Shown here: positions 39,230-48,381 of the stretch, piece by piece
How positions within the stretch are numbered: position 1 is the stretch's first letter
Layout of the letters: each line of letters begins with the position of its first letter
Made by a program: the position numbers and the translations under genes
Notes under the pieces: model-generated
Database searches by the model: none
Told to the model about the DNA's origin: nothing
Seen by the model: only the letters and a program-made list of their open reading frames with translations
Source: SZUA-36 sp963749115
GTDB taxonomy: Bacteria > Pseudomonadota > Gammaproteobacteria > Xanthomonadales > SZUA-36
Reading direction: 5' to 3'
Length of the DNA stretch: 64,000 nucleotides
Assembly (NCBI GenBank): GCA_963749115.1
Contig: CAVVLP010000014.1
Location: forward strand, 236,589-300,588

Positions 39230-39442
39230 GATAAAGTCTCCCTGCTGAATAGTGTTTGCCAATTAGAACTCAGTTTTTCAACGAATCATTAACGGTATTT
39301 TTGTGGTGCAAAACCACCGCTTTCCACATAAAAATGCACGGGTTTGAATACTTTTTACTTTTTTCCAAACCTGTGTTTAACTTTATTTTTACAATACTAT
39401 CCCCATCGAACCAAAATTCCAATGATTCTTCAAACGTAACCA

Positions 39443-39457
39443 ATAACCTGAGGTTAT
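39443..39457. promoter_or_regulatory. Perfect T-N11-A palindrome, likely LysR operator
   Basis: ATAACC-TGA-GGTTAT is a perfect 15-bp dyad with the T-N11-A form that LysR regulators bind. It is 32 bases upstream of the lysR start, between lysR and the divergent TonB receptor gene, so it could control both. Confidence 0.6.
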
Positions 39458-39488
39458 ACTTGGCGGGTATTTGTTACTGGGGCCAGGT

Positions 39489-40394
39489 ATGCGTTTGAGA
39501 CATATCGAAGTTTTTCACGCGGTTTACACCTGTGGTTCTGTCACCGGTGCTGCAAAATTGTTAAATGTATCCCAACCGTCGATCAGCAAAGTGCTGGCGC
39601 ATGCAGAGCAACAACTGGGTTTCCGTTTATTTGACAGGCACAAAGGCAAGATCGTGCCAACCCGGGAAGCTGAACGATTGATCGATCATGTCAACCAGGC
39701 CTACCGCAATATCAACGAACTGCGCCGGGTTTCAAAAAACCTGGGTTCCGCCGAAACAGGGGTTGTCCGGGTGGCGGTGACACCCGCCCTCGGTATCGAT
39801 GTTGTGCCTGCAGCCATCGCCTCCTACCTTGCGCAACACCCGGACACAATGTTCGAAATCGAAACCCTCCACCAGCACCAGGTTGTGCGTGCATTAAGAG
39901 AACTGAGGATTGATTTCGGTATTGTATTCAGTCCACCCGCCACCCAGGGCATCAAGATTGACCACCTGGCAAGCGGGGAGTTTGTTGCGCTCACCAATAA
40001 ATCATCGGGCTTGCCTGGCAAGTCCAGGCTGACCCTGGAAGAGCTCAATGGCATGCGTTTCGTGAACCTGAGCGCCCGCAGTCCGCTTGGCCAGCTGCTG
40101 GCAACCCGCATCGAAACCAGCAATATTGAATTGCGTACGGTCGCCAATGTAGAAACCTACCAGATGGCCAAGGCACTGGTAGCACACGGTGCCGGTATGG
40201 CCCTGGTAGATGAAGTCACTGCCAGGTCATCCGGACACGACAATGTTATGGCACGGTATCTCGACCCGCCTTTGCATTTCGATATTTCGATACTGCATAC
40301 CGTTGCTGACCCGCTTTCAATCGTTACCCAACGATTTATCAAGCATCTGAAAACGGAAATTGGCGTCTTTCTGCAAAAACCGTTAAGCCAATGA
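39489..40394 (+). CDS. LysR family transcriptional regulator
   Basis: A 301-residue LysR-type regulator. The N-terminal winged helix-turn-helix is RHIEVFHAVYTCGSVTGAAKLLNVSQPSISKVLAHAEQ (read in parts), followed by LGFRLFDRHKGKIVPT; the rest is a periplasmic-binding-like effector domain. The closest well-known pattern is that of regulators such as LysR/NocR of amino-acid and opine genes, but the effector is not known. It is divergent from the TonB receptor and upstream of the DadA-like gene, and is a likely regulator of both through the dyads on either side. Confidence 0.92.
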   Translation: MRLRHIEVFHAVYTCGSVTGAAKLLNVSQPSISKVLAHAEQQLGFRLFDRHKGKIVPTREAERLIDHVNQAYRNINELRRVSKNLGSAETGVVRVAVTPALGIDVVPAAIASYLAQHPDTMFEIETLHQHQVVRALRELRIDFGIVFSPPATQGIKIDHLASGEFVALTNKSSGLPGKSRLTLEELNGMRFVNLSARSPLGQLLATRIETSNIELRTVANVETYQMAKALVAHGAGMALVDEVTARSSGHDNVMARYLDPPLHFDISILHTVADPLSIVTQRFIKHLKTEIGVFLQKPLSQ

Positions 40395-40397
40395 CTC

Positions 40398-40421
40398 ATA
40401 GACCCTAGATATGAGGTCTAT
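40398..40421. promoter_or_regulatory. Inverted repeat between lysR and the DadA-like gene
   Basis: ATAGACC-N10-GGTCTAT lies 4 bases after the lysR stop and about 80 upstream of the DadA-like gene. Its right half (TGAGGTCTATAC) resembles the right half of the lysR operator (TGAGGTTATAC), so it may be a second binding site. There is no T-tract to make it a terminator. Confidence 0.4.
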
Positions 40422-40502
40422 ACAAATTGTCATTGGAGAATTAGCAGCAGCAGCTATTAAAATCTGTTAGAGACAATTCCTGAACCTGAGGCAGGTGAAA
40501 CT

Positions 40503-41705
40503 ATGCATGTTGTTGTCCTGGGCGCCGGCGTCATAGGTGTTACCACGGCCTATTATCTATCCGAGCGCGGCCATCGTGTCACGCTGGTGGATCGCGCCGA
40601 CTCGGTAGCAAGCGGTGCCACCGAAGGTAATGGAGGACAACTTTCCTACAGTTTTACCGACGCCATGGCCAGCCCGGCCCTGTTGTCAAAAATCCCCAGG
40701 ATGATGACCGGTCTTGATCCTGCTTTTTTCGTGCGTCCGACCCTCAATACCCAGCTTGCCTACTGGGGCCAGGCTTTTTTGCGTCAATGCTCCGGCCATC
40801 ACAACCGGCAGAATACAACCGCGATACTCCGATTGGCATTGCGGTCTGCAACATTGATGGACGAATTACGTTCCCGGACGGCACTGGAGTTTTCATTCCG
40901 CCAGGCTGGAAAACTGGTACTACAAGCCGAACACGCGGCAATGACCGAGGCCGCGAAACTCTGTACGCTTAAACGCGAATACGGCTGTGATGCGCGGATT
41001 GTCACTTTTGCCGAGGCCGTTGAGATTGAACCAGCCCTCAAACACCTGGCAAACGGGTATGCAGGTGCAGTCTATTCCCAAAACGACGAGGTTGGTGATT
41101 CTCACGAATTTACCATCGGTCTTGGTCAATGGCTGGCCCAGAACCGTGAAACCGAGATCAAGCTGAACACCAACGTTCAAAAGATTGTCACTCGGGGTGG
41201 AAAACTGATGGCGGTTGAAACGGATCAGGGCGCTCTTCAGGCGGATGCCGTGGTCGTTTGTCTTGGTGCCTGGAGTAACCATTTACTGGATCCACTTGGC
41301 ATCAAGACCAATATTTACCCGATGCGCGGCTACAGCGTGACCTTGCCTGTCTGCGACACTTCAAGCTCTGTCAGCATCACCGACCCGGGATGTAAAATCG
41401 TTTTCAGCCGGCTTGGTGAAAACATGCGTATCGCGGGATTTGCCGACTTTGTTGGGTACCGCACGGGAGCGGACCCGGCAAGAACACAAAAACTGCTGGA
41501 GACAGCACGTAAGATTGCGCCGGGGATAGCCGATTACGATGTCAGCTCGAAACGCGAATGGGGCGGGTTCAGACCGATGACACCCGATAGCCGGCCCCTG
41601 ACCGGTCCGAGTTCCATCGAGGGCGTCCATCTCAATACCGGTCATGGCATGCTGGGCTGGACACTGGCCTGTGCCAGCGCTCATGACGTTGCCGCTGGTA
41701 TCTGA
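40503..41705 (+). CDS. DadA-like FAD-dependent D-amino acid dehydrogenase
   Basis: A 400-residue FAD oxidoreductase of the DAO/DadA family. The Rossmann motif VVVLGAGVIGVTTAYYL is at the N-terminus, EGNGGQLSYSF near residue 40, and the C-terminal GGFRPMTPDSRPLTG and LNTGHGMLGWTLACASA are typical of D-amino acid dehydrogenase small subunits. It would oxidise a D-amino acid to the 2-oxo acid and pass electrons to quinone. Proximity to racemase and GGT genes suggests D-glutamate or a similar product as substrate, but this is inference. Confidence 0.88.
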   Translation: MHVVVLGAGVIGVTTAYYLSERGHRVTLVDRADSVASGATEGNGGQLSYSFTDAMASPALLSKIPRMMTGLDPAFFVRPTLNTQLAYWGQAFLRQCSGHHNRQNTTAILRLALRSATLMDELRSRTALEFSFRQAGKLVLQAEHAAMTEAAKLCTLKREYGCDARIVTFAEAVEIEPALKHLANGYAGAVYSQNDEVGDSHEFTIGLGQWLAQNRETEIKLNTNVQKIVTRGGKLMAVETDQGALQADAVVVCLGAWSNHLLDPLGIKTNIYPMRGYSVTLPVCDTSSSVSITDPGCKIVFSRLGENMRIAGFADFVGYRTGADPARTQKLLETARKIAPGIADYDVSSKREWGGFRPMTPDSRPLTGPSSIEGVHLNTGHGMLGWTLACASAHDVAAGI

Positions 41706-41731
41706 TTCCGGCTCTTCGTGAATGAATTGAG

Positions 41732-42517
41732 ATGACCCGTCGAATAACAGACCTGGCCTACAACGAAACACAATACCTGGACCTGCATCTTGTCGAAAAG
41801 TCCGGGCAGCCACTGGTTGCCTGTATTCATGGCGGAGGTTTCTTTGCCGGCAGTAAGGACGACGAACGTTGCAGGCAATCGGCAACACTGTTGACCGAAG
41901 CCGGTTTTAATTGCGCGTCCATCAGTTACTCCCTGGCAAGCCGTGAAGATCGATTTTCCAAGTGGCCGAGGAATCTTTTCGACGTGGCTGATGCGCTTGT
42001 TTTTCTTCAAGGCCAGGCTGGGAAATATGGTTATGACTTCAAACGTCTCGGTATGCTGGGCTTCTCTGCGGGTTGCTGTCTTTCCAATCTCTACATACAG
42101 GGCGGTAAGGATATCTTTAATCACTTTGGCTATGAAACCCGGGTATTTAATCCGGCTGCGCTGGCCGGTTTCTACGGACCTTATGATTTTTCTATTCGAC
42201 AGCCAGAACGTCGATCAAACGACCCTGAGATCAACCGCTACCATTCACCCTGTTACTGGCTGAAACAAAACACCGCGGCTGGCGCCCCGCCTGTATTGCA
42301 CATTCAGGGAGATCAGGACAAGGTGGTTTACCCGAACCAGCATGAAGCGTTTCAAAAGGACTATGACGAAAGGGGCTACGACTTCAAGGCTGTTCTCGTC
42401 GAGGGGTTCGGTCATAGCTTTGCACCGGAGGATTCAAATGAATCCGGTGAAACCATCGATCTGAGATCAGAACTAACAGACTTTTTCTCGCATCACCTGA
42501 AGGACGGGATTAGCTGA
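41732..42517 (+). CDS. Alpha/beta hydrolase, esterase or kynurenine-formamidase-like
   Basis: A 261-residue alpha/beta hydrolase with the oxyanion motif CIHGGGFFAGS, the nucleophile elbow MLGFSAGCCLS, an acidic residue in HIQGDQDKVV and the catalytic His in VEGFGHSFAPE. The layout is that of the carboxylesterase / formamidase (BD-FAE) group. It has no signal peptide. It follows the DadA-like gene by 26 bases and ends 1 base from the converging DcuC-type gene. Substrate unknown. Confidence 0.85.
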   Translation: MTRRITDLAYNETQYLDLHLVEKSGQPLVACIHGGGFFAGSKDDERCRQSATLLTEAGFNCASISYSLASREDRFSKWPRNLFDVADALVFLQGQAGKYGYDFKRLGMLGFSAGCCLSNLYIQGGKDIFNHFGYETRVFNPAALAGFYGPYDFSIRQPERRSNDPEINRYHSPCYWLKQNTAAGAPPVLHIQGDQDKVVYPNQHEAFQKDYDERGYDFKAVLVEGFGHSFAPEDSNESGETIDLRSELTDFFSHHLKDGIS

Positions 42518-42518
42518 T

Positions 42519-43913
42519 TCAAATTAAAAAGTGGCTCGCGACCAGGGTGGCAATAACACCGCCAACCATCGGTACGGATGTCCGTTTGATGATAGCAAAT
42601 GGACTGACATTGGCCGCACCGGCAACGGCGATAATCACACCGGCCACCGGCGAGAAACTTCTGAACAACCCACCGGCAAACTGGGACGGGAGGATGAGCG
42701 ATTCAATCGAAGCGTTCATTCTGCCTGCAATGGCCGGCATCATACCCGAGAAGCTGAACAGGGCGGCATTGCCGCTGCCCGTTAGCAGCGCTGCAACACC
42801 AAGCAGGAGTACCATCGTGATCACCATGACAGTGTTTCCCAGCGCATTTCCTTCGACAACTGCGACCAATGACCCGATCAGACCAGTGGCCTTGACACCC
42901 ATGGCAAATACTTCTGCAGCAACGATAAGCGTCACTACCGAACTGAAAATCTCTCCCATTCCACGGAAGAAATGTGTGATTCCACTAAGCCCTGTCCGCA
43001 GACTCCCATGACGAAAGCTTTCGCACATCATACCCACAGCCAGGCTGATCAGCATGGCAGTAACCACATCCAGACGGATTGCGGTAACCAGCAACGGGCT
43101 AAAAACAAACAGCAGGACCAATGGCACAATCGGCAGCAAGGCATAAGCCACAGGTACGGAGTCTTCAGCATCGTTTACGTCGGTTAAATCAAGTACCGCC
43201 GCGGATTGTGAATCGGGTTCCCGCCGGTCACACCAACGTTGCCAAAAGAAATGCAAACCCGCTACCACCGGCACCACCACGGCGGAAACCTTTAGCTGGT
43301 ATTGAACGAAATACTCAATCGGAGAAATCCCGATCACTTCCGCAGTCACGTTGGCAGCCGGTGAAGCAGGCCCCAGATCCAGGCAGGCCGTGGTTCCAAT
43401 CACCGCAGCGGCCGCCACCGGTCGGACACCGAGTTGAACCAGTGTCGGATACATTGCAACCAGTAGCAACATGGCAAGACCGGCTGCACTGGGTATGAAA
43501 ATATTGAGAAACTGGCCAGCCACATAGGTAATAGCCAGGAGCACATAGGGATTGCTGATACGGGAAAGCGGTTTGATGGACAGATTCACAAGGGCCCTGG
43601 ACGCCGAAATCGCCGACATGTATTTGGCAAAACCACCGGCTGCCATGATGATCATGCCGATACGGGCGACCCGGTTTGAGAATGCTTCGCTGACCGCTGC
43701 AAACAGGTCGAAGGCGAACAGGCCGGTCATGGACTCGCCCAAGCCGGCTCCATCAAAACGGACCTGTGCCAAATGCGCCGTGGTTAATAACGCAAACCCC
43801 GCAAGAAACAGAATTGCATGCGTCTGATAGCGCCTCGCGATCAGGAAAACAGTGACGGCAATGATAGACAGCGCAATGATTTGCATAATCATCCGGAGTA
43901 TAGGGCCCACCAA
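42519..43913 (-). CDS. DcuC-type anaerobic C4-dicarboxylate carrier family protein
   Basis: A 464-residue membrane carrier with about 12 hydrophobic segments. Family segments include AGGFAKYMSAISAS, GTTACLDLGPASPAANV, SGSGNAALFSFSGMMP-like LTGSGNAALFSF, and LPSQFAGGLFRSFSPVAGVIIAVAG, typical of DcuC. DcuC members exchange or take up succinate, fumarate and aspartate. It begins 71 bases after the end of pgsW on the same strand, so it may be the last gene of the polyglutamate operon; transport of an acidic amino acid would fit. Confidence 0.85.
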   Translation of the reverse strand: MVGPILRMIMQIIALSIIAVTVFLIARRYQTHAILFLAGFALLTTAHLAQVRFDGAGLGESMTGLFAFDLFAAVSEAFSNRVARIGMIIMAAGGFAKYMSAISASRALVNLSIKPLSRISNPYVLLAITYVAGQFLNIFIPSAAGLAMLLLVAMYPTLVQLGVRPVAAAAVIGTTACLDLGPASPAANVTAEVIGISPIEYFVQYQLKVSAVVVPVVAGLHFFWQRWCDRREPDSQSAAVLDLTDVNDAEDSVPVAYALLPIVPLVLLFVFSPLLVTAIRLDVVTAMLISLAVGMMCESFRHGSLRTGLSGITHFFRGMGEIFSSVVTLIVAAEVFAMGVKATGLIGSLVAVVEGNALGNTVMVITMVLLLGVAALLTGSGNAALFSFSGMMPAIAGRMNASIESLILPSQFAGGLFRSFSPVAGVIIAVAGAANVSPFAIIKRTSVPMVGGVIATLVASHFLI

Positions 43914-43984
43914 TGATCTTTGCCATCGTGCTGAGAATTAGATTAGATGCTGTCATGAGAGGGGTAACTTCTCTCTTCTACACC

Positions 43985-45097
43985 TTACTCTTCCGCCGGT
44001 TCCAGCCGCCAACGTCTGTGTGTGAGCAAAACGATGAAAAAAAGCAGCAGCCCGAGAAGAGACCAGCCGACATGCACCTGCGCCGGCCCTATCTTGCGTG
44101 GCTTGCTGTCATAGGGAATGCCGACCCTGTCCCCTATAGATTTGATATTCAGCATATGAATGACCGGGATATTGTTCTGCATTGCGAAACCAATGACACC
44201 ATTTCCGGCGAGAGAACGCTCACTGGCAGAGACAAAACCGGTAGGTAATCGCAACACATCCAGGGAATCACCCAGGTTGGCCTGCGAACCACCAATACTG
44301 ATAAACACCCGGGGTTTATCTGCTTCCAGCAACTCCGTTTTCCGTTCGATCATCCCTTCCAGATCTGCGGCTGTCAGCAGTTCTACACCGGCGTCCTTTG
44401 CTGCCTGACGCAACAGGGCTTCGCCTTCCGGTGACAGTCCTTGCCCCAACTCGGCGCCGCCACCGAGCGTGTAGTAGTTTGCACGTTTACTAACAAAGCC
44501 ATTACGTCTAAGCTCGGTAGCGAGAACCGGCCAGGGAACATCAGGGTGGTTCGCTCCCCAGGTGGAAGCCCCCAGCGACACGATCAACAAAGGTTCCAGC
44601 TGCATCGCTTCACTGGCAGCGATAACGTTGAGCAGCATTCCTGGAAAAGAGGCAGACGAATAGACGGCAACAGCATCGCCCTCTTTGAGACCCAGTTCCC
44701 GGAACCAACGGCTAAACTGAATGGCCCATGCCGGATTGCAGGCTGTGCGCTTTGAGGCGAGTTCCCCCAGTGTCGTGGTGATACCGCTCCACTCAAGCCC
44801 GATCATGCCGCACTGCCAGGGGTCATTTTCGGCTGGGGTCGCAATGCCATTTTGCTGTCTCCATTGCGACAGGTGCAATTGTGCAGAGCGCACTTTTTCC
44901 CAAAGCAAACTTTCTTCCGAACTCATAACGGACGGCGCTGACAGGTACCACAGCACAGCCATACCGACGGCCAGCAGCAGCAGTCGCATATTATTGAAAA
45001 GAGTAAAGCGTTTCTGAGCTGTACCCGGTTGACCATCCGCCCCACCGCCCGGGTACGCCCTTATCATTTGAACCAGGCGTTTCAAAACATTATCCAT
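43985..45097 (-). CDS. pgsW: Poly-gamma-glutamate system protein PgsW
   Basis: A 370-residue membrane-anchored protein of the poly-gamma-glutamate system family (TIGR04332). One N-terminal transmembrane segment (LLLLAVGMAVLWYL), a large extracytoplasmic domain (GLKEGDAVAVYSSASFPGM, YYTLGGGAELGQGLS, VFISIGGSQANLGDSL) and a C-terminal transmembrane segment (LLGLLLFFIVLLT) are visible. Family members occur with PgsB and PgsC in bacteria that lack the usual PgsA; a role in polymer handling is inferred. It overlaps pgsC by 16 bases. Confidence 0.88.
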   Translation of the reverse strand: MDNVLKRLVQMIRAYPGGGADGQPGTAQKRFTLFNNMRLLLLAVGMAVLWYLSAPSVMSSEESLLWEKVRSAQLHLSQWRQQNGIATPAENDPWQCGMIGLEWSGITTTLGELASKRTACNPAWAIQFSRWFRELGLKEGDAVAVYSSASFPGMLLNVIAASEAMQLEPLLIVSLGASTWGANHPDVPWPVLATELRRNGFVSKRANYYTLGGGAELGQGLSPEGEALLRQAAKDAGVELLTAADLEGMIERKTELLEADKPRVFISIGGSQANLGDSLDVLRLPTGFVSASERSLAGNGVIGFAMQNNIPVIHMLNIKSIGDRVGIPYDSKPRKIGPAQVHVGWSLLGLLLFFIVLLTHRRWRLEPAEE

Positions 45098-45516
45098 TGC
45101 AGCAGGCCGACACCCATCACGGTGGCAACACTGACCGAAACAACAGCCGTGAGGGTGGTATGCAATCCCTGCCGTTGAATATCAGCCCCGATCAGGCCCG
45201 GTACAACCCAGCCGAGCCACAATGATGTTTCACCCCAGACCGATACCAACGGATAACGCAAGGCAAGCGCTATCAGCATGGCGGTGGCCAGACGCTGACG
45301 GCCGTAGAGACTGAAGAAACGGACCACTACATCCAGTATTACCCAGGTCAGTAAACCGGCGGCAATCGAGACCCCTACCTTGCCCGGGTCGCCAATGTAC
45401 ATGGCGATGACACCCGGCGTGATAATTCCTCCGCAGGCCCAACCGGTCTTGTGATAATAGAACATGCCAAGCAGCATGCCGAAAGCAAGGCAAATGGTTT
45501 CGTGATCGTAAGGCAT
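45082..45516 (-). CDS. pgsC: Poly-gamma-glutamate biosynthesis protein PgsC/CapC
   Basis: A 144-residue integral membrane protein with several hydrophobic segments (CLAFGMLLGMFYYHKTGWACGGIITPG in parts, then VSIAAGLLTWVILDVVV and VSVSVATVMGVGLLQW). Length and the GGIITPG motif match PgsC/CapC, which forms the polymerase complex with PgsB. It lies 12 bases after the racemase-like gene and overlaps pgsW. Confidence 0.9.
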   Translation of the reverse strand: MPYDHETICLAFGMLLGMFYYHKTGWACGGIITPGVIAMYIGDPGKVGVSIAAGLLTWVILDVVVRFFSLYGRQRLATAMLIALALRYPLVSVWGETSLWLGWVVPGLIGADIQRQGLHTTLTAVVSVSVATVMGVGLLQWIMF

Positions 45517-45528
45517 GCGCTCGTGAAC

Positions 45529-46603
45529 TTAGTCTATCGAGTCTGAGGTAAGATCGCGCCACTCGAACAAATCGGCTTTCAACTCGAAATCACGTAATGC
45601 GGTTTCAGTCACAGGGGAAACTTCATGCAGCCAACGGCCGATTGAATCCTGACGGTCTGCAGGAATATCGATCATGGACACCACCTGCACGGTGATTTCC
45701 GATTGCTGGTAACGCTGCTGTATTCTTGGCGGTAGCATAAAATCTACCATCCGGGTATTAGGATCCAGGAATGCCGCAACCTCGACACCACGTGAGGCAA
45801 AAGCAATTTTCCAGAAATCCAGCGAATATCCAAAGTGGGTACAGTTGAAGCTGACCGACAATGGCCCCTCGGCGTCAGGCATCCTTGACAGCGCTTCATC
45901 GACATAGGCGTCGATCAGCATTTCGGTATATTCGCTGTCATAGCCCTGTTCTATGTGCTGGGTCAATTGCGGACAGGATTGCGTCATGACCTGCGCGTCT
46001 GTGAAACCCTGCTCCAGCAGCAGGTTCTTGTGGGTGCCCTCATCAACGGTGGTCTTTGTGGCAAAAATGATGTTCTTTGCTGATGGGTTGTCGCTCAACT
46101 GTTCAGCGATCTGCTCGACACCCTCTTCAACAATCCCCACCACCGGTACCGATGACGTCCTTTGCAAACTCCGTATCCGGTATCAACACGGAAAGGGTAT
46201 TGCAGGCAACAAGGATGATATCGGGTGCATAGCGGTCCTGCATACTCTGCAGGGCGCTGCTGAAAACCTTGAGCTTTTCTTCACGTGTCTGCAGCCCGTT
46301 ATAACCAAACTGATCGCTGAACAGGGCGTTGAAAAATACCAGGTTCACTTTCTTGAAAGCCGGGTGCTGCCTGAACTTTTCGGCAGCATCGGCAAGCACG
46401 GAAAGACCACCGAGCCCGGAATCGGTAATCACAATAGTGATGCTTTCTTTTTCCAGCAGTGCCGGCAGCCATTCGGACGTGGTCTCTGACTCCGCGGCGA
46501 CAGGTGCCGACACGAAGATGAGAATCAACAGGAACAGGAGGCAAATTCCAATTGGCCGGGACCAAACAGATCGGATATTTACAGCTTGCATCATATGATT
46601 CAT
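45529..46603 (-). CDS. Exported MurI-like glutamate/aspartate racemase (frameshifted)
   Basis: A protein of about 357 residues with a signal peptide (ICLLFLLILIFVSAPVAA-ES) followed by a glutamate racemase fold. Both catalytic cysteines are visible: VACNTLSVL and FNCTHFGYS; the substrate loop is ITDSGLGGLSVL. The two parts lie in different frames joined near 46150-46158 (GACGTCATCGG), consistent with one extra base. MurI enzymes are normally cytoplasmic, so an exported one is unusual. The position between ggt2 and pgsC suggests it acts on glutamate released from or destined for polyglutamate. Confidence 0.82.
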
Positions 46604-46624
46604 TTCAATAGGCCGGGAAACCGG

Positions 46625-48342
46625 TTAATAGCCAACGGCTTTACCATCCCGTCGCGGGTCGGCACCGCCGTGTAGCACACCGCTTTTCTGATCAATGACA
46701 ACCCCCTGGGCACCACCGAAATACAGGTCAAAATCCTTTTTTACAATAATTTGATGTCCCATTTCCCTGAGCTCGTTTTGAACATCCACGGGTATGCGGG
46801 CTTCGATCTTCAAGGAACCGCTTTCGTAATTATTGATCCTCGGTGTATTGATCGCCGACTGTATATCCATGTCGAAATCAACCAGGTCGCTGATCAGCAT
46901 GGCCACGGTGGATAAAATCCGTTTGCCGCCGGGTGAACCGATGGTCGCAAAAGGTTTGCCGTCCTTCAGCATCAGGGTCGGGCTCATGCTGCTCAAGGGT
47001 CGTTTACCACCGGCAATGGAATTTGCCTGGCCCGGCCGCTTGTCGAAATCGTCCATCTGGTCATTCAAGACAATACCCGTGCCGGGCGTGGTGATACCCG
47101 AGGCGAAGAAATGATTGATGGTCTTGGTATAAGCGACCATATTGCCGTGGCGGTCTACCACCGAAAAGTGTGTTGTACTACCGCTTTCCAAGATTGCCGG
47201 GTCACCAGGCAAGGCATGGTCCATGACACTGTTCATATCGATGCGGTCAAACTGCTCGCGTGCATACTGCTTTCGACGTCAGACCCATGAGCGGAACCTC
47301 GATAAAATCAGAATCGCCCATAAACTCTGCTCGGTCGGCATACATCAGCTTCTGGGCCTCGGCCCAGGCGTGGATACCACGGGCGGAATTCAAACCCATT
47401 TCCCCGACATCGAAGTTCTCCATGATATTCAGCAACTCGATGACATGGGTGCCACCGGAACTGGGTGGCGGTGCGGAGATAATCTCGTAGCCACGATACG
47501 TGCTTTTCACCGGTTCACGGAAACTGACATCAAAGCCGGCCAGGTCTTCCATGGTGATCAGACCCCCATCTTCCTGTACCGCGTCAACAATGCTTTGCGC
47601 CACCGGGCCGTGATAAAAGGCATCGCGCCCCTGCTGCTGCTATCAAACGCAGGGTGTTGCCAAGGTCAGGATTTTTTATTGTGCTACCCGGTTCTTTTGG
47701 AAACCCGTCATCCAGAAAAGTTTTCTCCGAAGCGGGGAAGTTCGCCAGTGCCTCGTAGTTGTCGGCGATGATGCCGGCGAGCACCGGTGATACGGTAATG
47801 CCCTGCTCTGCAAAATCGATCGCGGGTTGCATCACCTGTACGCGGCTCATCGTGCCGTATTTCCCCAGCGCAGCCAGCAGACCTGCCACCTCGCCGGGAA
47901 CCGCAACCGATCTCCCGCCATGGACTGCCGGGTTAAAACCACGGCCATCGGGTTTGACCTTGCCGTTTTCATCCAGGTAGAACATATCCGCTGTTGCCGC
48001 AGCCGGCGCCGTCTCACGGGAATCGATAAATACAACCGTGCCGCTGTCGGCAAACCAGATAAGCATGAACCCGCCGCCACCGATTCCCGACGCGTTGGGC
48101 TCTACAACACCGAGTGCAAAGCCGACGGCCACCGCCGCATCAACCGCATTGCCACCCGCTTTCAGAATATCAACACCGACCCGGGACGCCAGCGGATGTG
48201 CCGCCGCGACCATGCCATTTAGCCCCCGGGCCTCGCGGGACGGATCCGCCACCTCGGTTGTAAACGTGGCACAACCAACGAAGAAAAAAGCGATGACGGA
48301 AATGAAGAAGGTGGATCTATAACTGTGCAAATACTTTCTCAT
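46625..48342 (-). CDS. Gamma-glutamyltransferase 2, lipoprotein type (two frameshifts)
   Basis: A GGT of about 570 residues. The N-terminus is a lipoprotein signal (FFFVGCATF), so the enzyme should sit in a membrane facing the periplasm. Motifs are GGNAVDAAVAVGFALG, GIGGGGFML, the autocleavage threonine in SGSTTHFSVVD and IGSPGGKRI. Three frames combine into one protein; the breaks near 47628-47631 (GGGGCGCG) and 47271-47273 (CGAAAGC) each fit one extra base. It lies between pgsB and the racemase gene with spacers of 21-39 bases. Confidence 0.9.
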
Positions 48343-48381
48343 TAAAACAATTCCTTTAAATTCCAGCCTGATGATACCCGA

